A DNA stretch of 12,374 bases from JANRKG01 sp033763635 (lineage in GTDB: Bacteria > Cyanobacteriota > Cyanobacteriia > GCF-001939115), in contig JANRKG010000240.1 in NCBI GenBank assembly GCA_033763635.1, forward strand, positions 1 through 12,374, read 5' to 3'. The notes beneath the pieces are model-generated. The model was given only the letters and a program-made list of their open reading frames with translations, ran no database searches and had not been told where the DNA came from. Every line of letters begins with the position of its first letter. Within the stretch, counting starts at the first letter, position 1. Position numbers and translations under genes: made by a program. Of the stretch, positions 1-7,336 are shown in pieces.

Positions 1-31
1 AGAAAACAACCTCTGTGAGTTTTTGTTCGCC

Positions 32-757
32 ATGTCCAATCCTGCTCAATCACCGCTTCCAGCTTCTCCCTCTTCTCCTCCAAGTTCTGCGAAAGAACCG
101 AGGCCCGTATTTACTACCGATTCACCCTCCACCGTGTTTGCCTTTCCTCCCAACCGTGACACCCTCGGTGGAACGGCCTACTTCATTGTAGAAAATGGTC
201 TCCGGGTTCTGGTGGACTGCCCCGCCTGGGACGAAACCAACCAGCGATTCGTGGCGAACCAGGGAGGCGCGGATTGGTTGATCATCACCCATCGAGGGGG
301 GATGGGTAAGGTGAAAGAGTGGCAACAAACCTGTTCCTGCTCCATTTTGGTTCAGGAACAGGAAGCGTATTTACTACCCAATCTGGAGTTGCAGACCTTC
401 CATCGGGAATTTCGTCTGAGCGATCGGCTCGAGATCCTATGGACCCCTGGGCATTCTCCAGGGTCATCCTGCCTGTACTGGGCGGGAGAGGGTGGGGTAT
501 TGTTCTCTGGAAGGCATCTTCTCCCCAACGCTCAGGGTGATCCGGCTCCCTTAAAAACCTCGAAAACTTTTCACTGGCCCCGACAACTCCAAAACATTCG
601 GCTCCTTCTCACAACTTTTACGGCAGAAACGCTGCATTTCATCTGTCCCGGTGCGAACACAGGCTTTTTAAGAGGGCAGCGATCGATCGATCGGGCTTAC
701 GAACGGTTATCCCACTTAGCGCTAGACGAGTTTGCTCAAGTCAGTGCCTTGCTGTGA
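32..757 (+). CDS. MBL-fold protein with degenerate metal site
   Basis: A 241-residue protein with the outline of a metallo-beta-lactamase fold. Residues 1-30 are a Ser/Pro-rich, probably disordered leader. Then come a strand-rich start (GGTAYFIVENGLRVLVDCPAW, about 46-66), the THRGGMGK segment where active enzymes carry HxHxDH (86-93), and TPGHSPGSS (138-146). Of the usual ligands only H87 and H141 remain. The three other histidine/aspartate positions of HxHxDH are lost, the Asp of the SGD segment is R161 (SGRH), and the final His is replaced in CPGAN (205-209). From memory, cyanobacterial relatives share the THRGG form, so this is probably an old subfamily trait rather than recent decay. A hydrolytic role is therefore doubtful; ligand binding or a structural role is possible. 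I chose ATG at 32 over an in-frame TTG at 23. The 3' end overlaps the convergent HD-domain gene by 22 bp. Fold call fairly sure, function unknown. Confidence 0.85.
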   Translation: MSNPAQSPLPASPSSPPSSAKEPRPVFTTDSPSTVFAFPPNRDTLGGTAYFIVENGLRVLVDCPAWDETNQRFVANQGGADWLIITHRGGMGKVKEWQQTCSCSILVQEQEAYLLPNLELQTFHREFRLSDRLEILWTPGHSPGSSCLYWAGEGGVLFSGRHLLPNAQGDPAPLKTSKTFHWPRQLQNIRLLLTTFTAETLHFICPGANTGFLRGQRSIDRAYERLSHLALDEFAQVSALL

Positions 758-2007
758 ACTACCCGCATTACCTCTGCTTCCACTTCGGCGGGATAGAGTA
801 GCCACACCTGTTGTACAGGCTGGGTTAGGGTCTTCACCAGAGGGGAGAGGTGGCTAATTTCTCGCAATCCTCCTTCGCTCTGAAGCTTAATGCCCTTCTG
901 GTAGAGGGTATACCCTCGGCTGAGGGTTTCCCGAAGTCCAGCGTAGCAATGGGGAACTAAACCTGCCTGGGTCAGAAGGGGAGCAGTCTGCTGCAAGAGT
1001 TCCTGTTGCTGAATTTCAGTCAGATGGGTAACATTCATGGCTTTGAGTAAATCCCGATCGAGCAAACGACGGCAAAAATCTGCCAGCAACCCATCGGAAC
1101 TCGATTGCCAGCGGTGCAGATGGTAGTTAAATACTACATCATCGGCGGACAGGTAATGCTCCAGGGCAAGGTGATTGCAGTCCTGGGTTAACCAGGCTTG
1201 GACGGTTGCGTCCACTTCCAGGGCTTGCCCCTGTGCCAGTTGTTCTTTTGCTCTGTGAAATGCCTGAGTTAGCAACCAGGTGGCAGCCAGGTTTTTGGGA
1301 TGGTTGTAGACCTGGGCGTACATAAAGTAGCGCACCACTAAGTAATGTTCGATCGCCGCCATTCCTTTGTGAGCGACGACGAGTTGCTGGCTCACAGGGT
1401 CATAGTTCATTGCGAGCAGGATGCGATCGAGATCCAATTTCCCATAGGAAGCCCCCGTGAAGTAGCTGTCCCGCATCAGGTAGTCCAGACGATCGCAATC
1501 TAACTGGCTCGTCACCAATTGCCACACCAGGGGCACGGGGTACTGTTTCTCGTAAACTGCCTGGATGCGACGAATCAGGGTCGCCTCAAAGCTGGTGAGC
1601 AGGCGATGAATCGTCTCGCTCTCTTCCAGAATGCGCTGAGTCCACAACTCATGATGATTGCCAAAGATTTCTTCGCTGGTGTGGCTGAAGGGACCATGCC
1701 CAATATCGTGGAGGAGGGCAGCACAGAGAACGACGGCACGGTGGGGTTGTAACTGGGGGTAGCGTCGCATGAGGCGATCGAACACCCGCCGAGCCACTGC
1801 CATCACTCCCAGGGAGTGGGTAAACCGGGAACCTTCTGCACCATGAAAGGTGACACTCGCTGGACCTAATTGACGAATCCGTCTGAGTCGCTGAAAGGCA
1901 GAGGTATCAATTAACTGGATCAGGAGCGCTTCTACCGGATCGCTGCTGTCCAGGGTAATCGCCCCATGCAGGGGGTCATGATAGGTCCGGCTCGAATTAG
2001 GCAGCAC
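736..2007 (-). CDS. HD-domain phosphohydrolase (COG1078/YwfO-like)
   Basis: A 423-residue soluble protein of the HD superfamily, close to the dNTP triphosphohydrolase-like group that includes B. subtilis YwfO. It opens with the family signature RTYHDPLHGAI (7-17). The metal site is visible as H64 in FTHSLG, H100-D101 in LLHDIGHGPFSH, and an Asp of QLDCDRLDYLMRDSYFTG (D170 or D172). The YGKLDLDRIL segment (188-197) is also typical. Members hydrolyse nucleotide triphosphates or related phosphoesters; the substrate here cannot be read from sequence. The start is GTG, lying inside the 3' end of ctpA (11-bp overlap, same strand). This suggests a two-gene operon with coupled translation; no strong Shine-Dalgarno is visible and no in-frame ATG precedes the RTYHDPLHG signature. 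The stop lies inside the convergent MBL-fold gene. Family call is firm, substrate open. Confidence 0.9.
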   Translation of the reverse strand: MLPNSSRTYHDPLHGAITLDSSDPVEALLIQLIDTSAFQRLRRIRQLGPASVTFHGAEGSRFTHSLGVMAVARRVFDRLMRRYPQLQPHRAVVLCAALLHDIGHGPFSHTSEEIFGNHHELWTQRILEESETIHRLLTSFEATLIRRIQAVYEKQYPVPLVWQLVTSQLDCDRLDYLMRDSYFTGASYGKLDLDRILLAMNYDPVSQQLVVAHKGMAAIEHYLVVRYFMYAQVYNHPKNLAATWLLTQAFHRAKEQLAQGQALEVDATVQAWLTQDCNHLALEHYLSADDVVFNYHLHRWQSSSDGLLADFCRRLLDRDLLKAMNVTHLTEIQQQELLQQTAPLLTQAGLVPHCYAGLRETLSRGYTLYQKGIKLQSEGGLREISHLSPLVKTLTQPVQQVWLLYPAEVEAEVMRVVHSKALT

Positions 2008-3231
2008 CCGCTAACACAGAATGATGGATCAGTAAGTCGATCGCCGCCTGGTACTGCTGGTCATCTACCGTTGCGATCTGTTCACGGGAACCCGGACTGG
2101 ACACAACAACCACATCGGGCATAATCCCAGCTTTATTAATGTCTCGATGATTGGGGGTTTCGTAACGAGCGACTGTCACCGCCAAGCCAGAGCCATCGGA
2201 CAATTCAAACAGAGACTGGATCAAGCCTTTGCCAAAGGTTCGCTCCCCCACCAGTTTTGCCCGTCCCCGATCTTGCAGGGCACCCGCAAGGATTTCGCTG
2301 GCACTGGCGGTTCCCTGGTTGACCAGAACCACTAAGGGAGCCTGGGTTAAGACAGATCCTGTCGCTTCAAAACTATCCTGGATGCCCTGACGGTTCACAG
2401 TGTAGACGATCGGCCCTTCCTCCAACCAAAAACGAGCAATCTCAATTCCCGATTGCAGCAGCCCACCCGGATTGTTCCGAAGATCCAGGACATACGCTTC
2501 TGCCCCCTGGCTCTCTAAATTGCGAACTTCTTTCGCAACTTCTATCGCCGCATTGCCGTTAAACTGAGTCAGCCGAAGATATCCGACAGATTTGCCGTCC
2601 GATTCTTGACGCAATCAGCATAAACAGGGTTGATTGTAATGCGATTGCGGGTCAGATCAATTTGAAGAGACTCTTGACCTTCCCGCTTGACCGTGAGGGT
2701 GACTCGACTCCCTAACGGCCCTCTCATCCGAGCAGCGGCTTCGTCCAGGGTTAGCCCCTTGGTATTCACACCATCGATCGCCACAATTCTATCTCCTGGA
2801 TGAACTCCCGCCTTTTCCGCTGGAGATCCCTCAATGGGAGCAATCACCTGTAGATGGCCTGTGTCACTCTCAAGGGCAATTTGTAAGCCAACCCCCGTCA
2901 GTTCCCCCGATGTACTGGTTTGTAAACTACGGTACTGGTCGGGCCTCAGCAACCGAGTAAAGGGATCATCCAGGGTCGCCAGCATCTCCTGAATTGCAGT
3001 GTAGGCTTCTTCTCGATTATTCAGAGGCCGCTGGAGAATCTGTTGTCGCACCTGGGACCAATTCTGATGGTGAAAGGTGTTATCAACATAGGCTCGGTTG
3101 ATAACTCGCCATGCCTCATTGACTAGCTTTTGCTCTTCTGTTAGGGCATAAGCGGGACTGCTCCAGCCTATTAGCCAAATCCCAATCAGCAGCCCGAACA
3201 ATAACCCAACCCAACCCGATCGCCTCTGCAT
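1997..3231 (-). pseudogene. ctpA: ctpA, D1 C-terminal processing protease, frameshifted
   Basis: CtpA is a peptidase family S41 enzyme. It removes the C-terminal extension of precursor D1 on the lumenal side of the thylakoid, which allows assembly of the PSII manganese cluster. From ATG 3231 the protein starts with MQRRSGW, a hydrophobic stretch and an AYA|LTEEQ cleavage site, a signal peptide for export. A PDZ domain follows (GELTGVGLQIA through PGDRIVAIDG, about residues 108-165). The protease core is read in another frame from 2614: LDLRNNPGG, then TASASEI with the catalytic Ser, then GERTFGKG with the Lys 25 residues after the first Ser, as in Prc/D1P. The first frame runs through INPVYAD and then off register to a stop about 14 codons later. 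The second frame resumes exactly at RQESDGK, with a stop (TGA, 2617-2615) just upstream. Adding one base after 2614 (GAT TTG CGT) restores a continuous protein of about 411 residues, close to the usual size of about 427. It is either a sequencing error or a recent null mutation. A GTG at 3261 is an alternative start. The HD-domain gene follows with an 11-bp overlap. Confidence 0.9.
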
Positions 3232-3566
3232 GGACCTGTTCAAACCTGAAAGTGCGTTCACTGTTTTTCCAGATTAACGCAGAAAAAATTTTGCGTTCGA
3301 CAATTCGGATGGAGTCAATAGAATTTTTAAGAGATGTAAAGATCCTTCTCATCCTGAATCGTAGTAGGATCAGTCCGAATACTTCTGGGTTAAACACCTC
3401 AAAGCTTTGACCCCAGACTTTTATCCCAGTAATGCATCTCTGGCTTCTGTCTTTTAGGGATGATTTAGTGATGGGTAAACCAATCAACCCAGGACTTAGT
3501 TAAAGACTCATAAGAGATAAATCCAGAGTTAAAAAGCTAGGCTCAAAAAACCTCAAAAAGGCAGGG

Positions 3567-3581
3567 TTCTCTCTGAGAGAA
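3567..3581. promoter_or_regulatory. 15-bp palindrome upstream of petB, possible operator
   Basis: The sequence TTCTCTC-T-GAGAGAA is a perfect inverted repeat with 7-bp arms and a one-base centre. It lies about 16 bp upstream of a possible -10 element of petB, where the -35 contacts would be. This placement fits a binding site for a dimeric regulator, but no family motif is recognised and a chance palindrome is possible. Confidence 0.35.
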
Positions 3582-3596
3582 ACCAGAATAAGGCTC

Positions 3597-3605
3597 TAAT
3601 ATAAG
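3597..3605 (+). promoter_or_regulatory. possible petB -10 element
   Basis: TAATATAAG contains two overlapping -10-like hexamers (TAATAT and TATAAG) about 50 bp upstream of the petB ATG. No good -35 match lies at 17 bp, so the promoter would rely on an activator or an extended element. A weak TAGGAA at 3637-3642 could serve as the ribosome binding site for petB. Confidence 0.35.
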
Positions 3606-3652
3606 AATTGGGGTATTACAAACCGCAATAGATACTTAGGAATCCTTCATCT

Positions 3653-4300
3653 ATGGCAAGCGTATACGATTGGTTCGAGGAGCGTCTGGAAATTCAGGCG
3701 CTCGCTGAGGATGTTACCAGCAAGTATGTGCCTCCCCATGTCAATATTTTCTATTGCCTGGGTGGTATTACACTGACTTGCTTTTTAATCCAGTTTGCGA
3801 CTGGATTTGCAATGACCTTTTACTACAAGCCCACTGTAACAGAAGCCTTTACCTCTGTTCAGTACCTGATGACCGACGTGAATTTCGGTTGGTTAATCCG
3901 ATCGGGTCACCGCTGGTCCGCCAGCATGATGGTTTTGATGATGATCCTGCACGTATTCCGAGTTTATCTGACGGGTGGTTTCAAAAAGCCCCGTGAGTTG
4001 ACCTGGGTGACTGGGGTGATTCTGGCAGTGATTACCGTTTCCTTCGGGGTAACGGGTTACTCCCTTCCCTGGGATCAGGTGGGGTATTGGGCCGTTAAGA
4101 TCGTATCGGGTGTGCCTTCCGCCATTCCCGTCGTTGGCGACCTGATTGTAGAACTATTGCGCGGAGGTGACAGTGTGGGTCAAGCGACGCTAACCCGCTA
4201 TTACAGCCTTCACACCTTTGTTCTGCCCTGGTTCATCGCAGTCTTTATGCTGCTCCACTTCCTGATGATCCGGAAGCAAGGAATTTCTGGTCCTCTCTAA
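3653..4300 (+). CDS. petB: cytochrome b6
   Basis: Cytochrome b6 is the haem-carrying membrane subunit of the cytochrome b6f complex, which passes electrons from plastoquinol to plastocyanin/cytochrome c6 in the thylakoid. Length is 215 residues, exactly the family norm. It opens with the conserved YDWFEERLEIQALAEDVTSK. C35 in NIFYCLGG is the attachment site of the extra haem c(n). The two b-haems are held by H86 and H100 (SGHRWSASMMVLMMILH) and by H187 and H202 (SLHTF ... LLHFLMIRKQG). Four hydrophobic helices are visible. All key residues are intact. petD follows 114 bp later on the same strand, the usual cyanobacterial petBD order. Confidence 0.99.
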   Translation: MASVYDWFEERLEIQALAEDVTSKYVPPHVNIFYCLGGITLTCFLIQFATGFAMTFYYKPTVTEAFTSVQYLMTDVNFGWLIRSGHRWSASMMVLMMILHVFRVYLTGGFKKPRELTWVTGVILAVITVSFGVTGYSLPWDQVGYWAVKIVSGVPSAIPVVGDLIVELLRGGDSVGQATLTRYYSLHTFVLPWFIAVFMLLHFLMIRKQGISGPL

Positions 4301-4414
4301 GAAGGATTCTGCTGGCTCCCCTGCCGGAAACTGGCTCGAAAATGTTCAATGTGTACTTCAGCTTCAGGCTTGAAAGACTACACTTTCAGAGATAAAAGGA
4401 GAACACTCTACAGT

Positions 4415-4897
4415 ATGGCAACGATTAAGAAGCCGGACCTGAGCGATCCCCAACTACGTGCCAAGCTTGCTAAGGGCATGGGTCACAATTACTACGGTGA
4501 ACCCGCATGGCCGAATGATCTGCTCTACATCTTCCCCGTTGTAATTTTGGGAACGATTTCCCTCTGTGTTGGTTTGGCAGTGCTGGACCCGGCGATGGTC
4601 GGTGAACCTGCCAACCCCTTCGCTACGCCCCTGGAAATTTTACCGGAATGGTACTTGTACCCCGTCTTCCAGATTCTGCGGATCGTCCCTAACAAGTTGC
4701 TGGGGATTGCTGCAATGGGTGGAATTCCTCTGGGTTTGATGCTCGTTCCCTTCATTGAGAACGTCAACAAGTTCCAAAACCCCTTCCGTCGTCCCGTGGC
4801 AACAGCAGTCTTCCTGTTTGGAACGGCTGTCACCCTCTGGTTAGGAATCGGGGCTGCTTTTCCCATTGACAAATCTTTGACACTGGGTCTGTTCTAA
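4415..4897 (+). CDS. petD: cytochrome b6f subunit IV
   Basis: Subunit IV of the cytochrome b6f complex; together with cytochrome b6 it corresponds to mitochondrial cytochrome b and forms the quinol-oxidation site. From ATG 4415 the protein is 160 residues, the standard length, starting MATIKKPDLSDPQLRAKLAK. The PEWY motif of the Qo site is present in LEILPEWYLYPVFQILR, and three membrane helices follow the family pattern. The reading frame is open further upstream to 4349, but those residues do not resemble the family. An AAAGGAG stretch at 4395-4401 lies 13 bases before ATG 4415 and could be the ribosome binding site, though it is rather far. Probably co-transcribed with petB. A hairpin 22 bp after the stop may end the unit. 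Confidence 0.99.
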   Translation: MATIKKPDLSDPQLRAKLAKGMGHNYYGEPAWPNDLLYIFPVVILGTISLCVGLAVLDPAMVGEPANPFATPLEILPEWYLYPVFQILRIVPNKLLGIAAMGGIPLGLMLVPFIENVNKFQNPFRRPVATAVFLFGTAVTLWLGIGAAFPIDKSLTLGLF

Positions 4898-4919
4898 AAA
4901 CACCCAATCATCTTTACGG

Positions 4920-4964
4920 CACCTGCCCATTTTCTGGCTCTTTGAGTTAGGAGGTTGGCAGGTG
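4920..4964 (+). terminator. hairpin after petD, possible terminator
   Basis: Perfect 8-bp arms, CACCTGCC (4920-4927) and GGCAGGTG (4957-4964), are separated by a 29-base loop and followed by a T-rich run (TTCTGTTGTGTTCT). It is placed just after the petBD stop. The long loop and broken T-tract make it weaker than a textbook intrinsic terminator; it could also act as an mRNA 3'-end stabiliser. Confidence 0.5.
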
Positions 4965-4969
4965 TTCTG

Positions 4970-5000
4970 TTGTGTTCTACTGCGATTCTCCCGTTAGAAT
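4970..5000 (+). promoter_or_regulatory. weak promoter candidate for the anti-sigma gene
   Basis: TTGTGT (4970-4975) and TAGAAT (4995-5000) resemble -35 and -10 boxes but are 19 bp apart, which is on the long side. The pair sits between the petD hairpin and the next gene, 75 bp before its ATG. Low certainty. Confidence 0.2.
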
Positions 5001-5075
5001 GTAGACTTGAGAAGGCCTCTAACGATTACAAAAACTTTTCAGCCTACTTAAATCAAGTGATGGCAGAACCTGGGC

Positions 5076-5528
5076 ATGTTGCAGCAGGATCGTTTGACAG
5101 TGAATAGTGATTTGGCTGTCCTGACTCAAGTGCAGAAGTGGTTCGAACAGTTCTGTCACCGTTATCTTTCCAACGGTTCTTGGACGGAAAATCAGGTATA
5201 TCGACTGAATCTTGCACTCGCAGAAGGTTTTACCAATGCAGTTCGTCATGCTCATCATCAGCTTCCCCTAGACACCAAAATTGAAATCAATCTGTCTCTA
5301 TGGGACGATCGCATTGAGATCCGGATTTGGGATCACGGCCAACCTTTTAATCCAGAGCTTCTAGAAGAACCAAAATTGGGCACCCTCAGAGAAGGGGGAT
5401 ACGGTTGGTTTCTGCTGAGACGGTTAGCCGATCGCGTTGTTTATGAGCGGTTTGATACCCAGAACTGTCTGGTCATCGTTAAATACGCCCTGCCACAACG
5501 GGCCATGCCAGAAGTGCCCCAAGAGTAG
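5076..5528 (+). CDS. RsbW-like anti-sigma factor / serine kinase
   Basis: A 150-residue cytosolic protein that is essentially one GHKL ATPase domain of the RsbW/SpoIIAB type. The N-box is LALAEGFTNAVRHAH with E50 and N54; G1 is IWDHGQPFNP with D86 and G88; G2 is EGGYGWFLLRRLADRV with G107, G108 and G110. Relatives bind a sigma factor or phosphorylate an anti-sigma-factor antagonist (STAS) protein in partner-switching circuits. No STAS protein, phosphatase or sigma gene is next to it here, so its partners are elsewhere and unknown. It follows petD by 178 bp beyond a hairpin, so it is probably a separate unit. ATG 5076 is the first good start; a ribosome binding site is not obvious. Domain call is firm, the target is inference. 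Confidence 0.92.
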   Translation: MLQQDRLTVNSDLAVLTQVQKWFEQFCHRYLSNGSWTENQVYRLNLALAEGFTNAVRHAHHQLPLDTKIEINLSLWDDRIEIRIWDHGQPFNPELLEEPKLGTLREGGYGWFLLRRLADRVVYERFDTQNCLVIVKYALPQRAMPEVPQE

Positions 5529-5613
5529 TGAAGTATGGGAAACGGAAATACAACTTTAAGGTTTTACCAGGCATTTCACGTAAGAGTTGATACTTCCGTT
5601 ACTCCCCAGCAAA

Positions 5614-6825
5614 ATGAAATTAGTAACTGGTATGGTAAACATGAATGTGAATACCCAGAGGGATCTGAAGATATCCTATGTTTTTGTCTTTTTGGAAGTC
5701 TTTGAACATGAAGGGGGTATTCAATCTTACATCCGACAAATGTTAGCTTCCTATGCCGCCCTTAATCCTTCCCTCAAAAGCCAAGTATTCATCCTGCGAG
5801 ATAGCCCCCGTAGTACCCCGCCTATCCAATCCGACGCATTGACGTTTCGATATCTCAAAAAACAATCGCCCTGGTTGGGCAGAGTTCAGTTAGCCTGGGA
5901 ACTCTTCTGGTTTTTGATTCAGCATCGCCCCCAACGAGTCTTGTGTGGACATGTCAAGCTACTTCCCCTGCTCTCCCTTCTCTGTGAACCCCTCCAGATT
6001 CCGATTACCGTTCTGACCTATGGCAAGGAAGTTTGGTCTCCCCTACCGCCCCGGACGCAGCAACTCCTCCAGAAAGCTAACTCAATCTGGAGCATTAGCC
6101 GTTATAGCCGCGATCGTTCCTGTGCTGTGAATGGATTAGATGCCAAAAAGTTTGAACTGCTGCCCTGCTGTGTCGAGGGACAAACTTTCACCCCTGGGCC
6201 TAAGTCTCCTAAGTGGGTTGAGCGGTATGGATTGGGAGACGATCGGGTTCTGATGACGGTTGCCCGGTTATGGTCCGGCGACCCCTATAAGGGAGTTGAT
6301 GTCACGATTCGTGCCCTACCAGAAATTCTCAAGGTCTTTCCAAATGTGAAATATCTTGTGATCGGGCGGGGCGATGACCAACCTCGGTTGGCCCAACTTG
6401 CCCAAGATTTGGGCCTGGAAAAGCAAGTGATCTTTGCAGGATTCGTCGCCAATGAAGATTTAGTAGAGCATTACCGATTGGCAGATGCCTACGTGATGCC
6501 TTCTCAGGAAGGGTTTGGCATTGTATACCTGGAGGCCATGTCCTGTGGAGTTCCCGTCATTTCAGGCGATGCCGACGGATCAGCCGACCCCCTGCAAGAT
6601 GGTAAGGTGGGTTGGTGCGTTCCCCACCGTAGCCCTGAAGCAGTGGCTGCCGCCTGTCTTGAAATCCTCAAGGGAGGGCAACAACGGTGTGACGGTCGTT
6701 GGTTGCGGGAACAGGCCCTCGCTGCCTTTAGTGTCGAAACCTTTACACAACACCTTGGGAAGCTCCTGGAGTTGGGTCAGACCGCCCCAGTCCCTTCCCT
6801 TCAGCCAACCCCCGATCGTCGCTGA
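5614..6825 (+). CDS. GT4-family glycosyltransferase
   Basis: A 403-residue retaining glycosyltransferase of the GT-B fold, GT4 type (glycosyl transferases group 1). The N-terminal domain has the Gly-rich acceptor loop EHEGGIQSY (31-39). The C-terminal domain has VLMTVARLW, YKGVD, YLVIGRGDD (248-255) and the EX7E nucleotide-sugar motif EGFGIVYLE (E299 and E307), followed by AMSCGVPVI. Such enzymes transfer a sugar from an NDP-sugar, usually to a lipid or polysaccharide acceptor on the inner face of the membrane. Donor and acceptor cannot be told. No other polysaccharide genes are adjacent. The start is uncertain: TTG 5587, ATG 5614, ATG 5632 and ATG 5641 are all in frame, none with a good ribosome binding site; the conserved part starts near KISYVFVF. 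Confidence 0.92.
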   Translation: MKLVTGMVNMNVNTQRDLKISYVFVFLEVFEHEGGIQSYIRQMLASYAALNPSLKSQVFILRDSPRSTPPIQSDALTFRYLKKQSPWLGRVQLAWELFWFLIQHRPQRVLCGHVKLLPLLSLLCEPLQIPITVLTYGKEVWSPLPPRTQQLLQKANSIWSISRYSRDRSCAVNGLDAKKFELLPCCVEGQTFTPGPKSPKWVERYGLGDDRVLMTVARLWSGDPYKGVDVTIRALPEILKVFPNVKYLVIGRGDDQPRLAQLAQDLGLEKQVIFAGFVANEDLVEHYRLADAYVMPSQEGFGIVYLEAMSCGVPVISGDADGSADPLQDGKVGWCVPHRSPEAVAAACLEILKGGQQRCDGRWLREQALAAFSVETFTQHLGKLLELGQTAPVPSLQPTPDRR

Positions 6826-6912
6826 AAAATTTGCTTACATTGGAGAAGGGCTATCTCGATCGAAAGCGTCTGATATTCCAATCGTCTATGCCAATCATTG
6901 GAAGGAAACAGG

Positions 6913-6918
6913 AAGGAG
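6913..6918 (+). promoter_or_regulatory. ribosome binding site that fixes a GTG start
   Basis: AAGGAG lies 6 bases before GTG 6925. This near-ideal Shine-Dalgarno and spacing favour GTG 6925 over the longer in-frame TTG start at 6898. Confidence 0.7.
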
Positions 6919-6924
6919 TTCATT

Positions 6925-7314
6925 GTGAATCAGGATAACTTAAGAACACTTCAATCCAGCTTGACCCTCGCAGGCCGATGGATCGGCATTCTGTTCATTA
7001 TCCTGCTGCTGAGTTCTGCCGGGTTGGGCTGGTTACTAAAATCCTTCCTGGTTCTGATCGGTTTGTTGATTTTGACTCCCATTCTGGTGCTGGTTGGGCT
7101 GCAATGGTGGGTCCGGAGTAACCTGGTACAAGACCAATGCCCCGTTTGCACTTACGAATTTGCAGGTCTCAACAAAACTGAATTCCGATGCCCAAATTGT
7201 AATGAGCCGCTCAGTGTGAAGAACGGTCGCTTCCAAAGGCTTGCCCCTCCAGGAACCATTGATGTGTCAGCCATCGAAGTAACGGCACAAACCCTGGATG
7301 AATCAGCAAAGTAG
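6925..7314 (+). CDS. small two-helix membrane protein with zinc ribbon
   Basis: A 129-residue protein I cannot assign to a named family. A short polar N-terminus is followed by two adjoining hydrophobic helices (about residues 19-38 and 40-63) that form a hairpin in the membrane. Next comes a soluble domain with two CxxC pairs (C72/C75 in QCPVCTY, C89/C92 in RCPNCNE), the pattern of a rubredoxin-like or zinc-ribbon knuckle. A polar tail follows. A role as a membrane-bound metal or redox adaptor, or a protein-protein module, is possible but unproven. It lies 99 bp after the glycosyltransferase gene on the same strand and could share its transcript; nothing else links the two. The start is set by a strong AAGGAG before GTG 6925. 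Confidence 0.85.
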   Translation: MNQDNLRTLQSSLTLAGRWIGILFIILLLSSAGLGWLLKSFLVLIGLLILTPILVLVGLQWWVRSNLVQDQCPVCTYEFAGLNKTEFRCPNCNEPLSVKNGRFQRLAPPGTIDVSAIEVTAQTLDESAK

Positions 7315-7336
7315 CTCTCTCCAGGAGGAGAACGGG

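Larger units (their letters stand above)
3232..3652. other. divergent intergenic region between ctpA and petB
   Basis: About 420 bp between two divergent photosynthesis-related genes. It must hold the promoters of both. I see a short perfect palindrome (3567-3581) and a possible -10 box for petB near 3597-3605. I could not make out a convincing ctpA promoter. The region is richer in A and T than the flanking genes. A minus-strand reading frame that crosses it overlaps the ctpA start and does not look like a protein. Confidence 0.6.

Noticed and set aside
2614..2614. TTG 2614 as an independent start for a separate protease gene
   Set aside because: The frame match to the upstream half is exact to one base, and a free-standing protease half without signal peptide and PDZ domain makes no sense.
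3116..3487. 123-codon minus-strand frame across the ctpA start
   Set aside because: It overlaps the ctpA signal peptide in another frame and its sequence has no protein-like pattern; ctpA is clearly the real gene.
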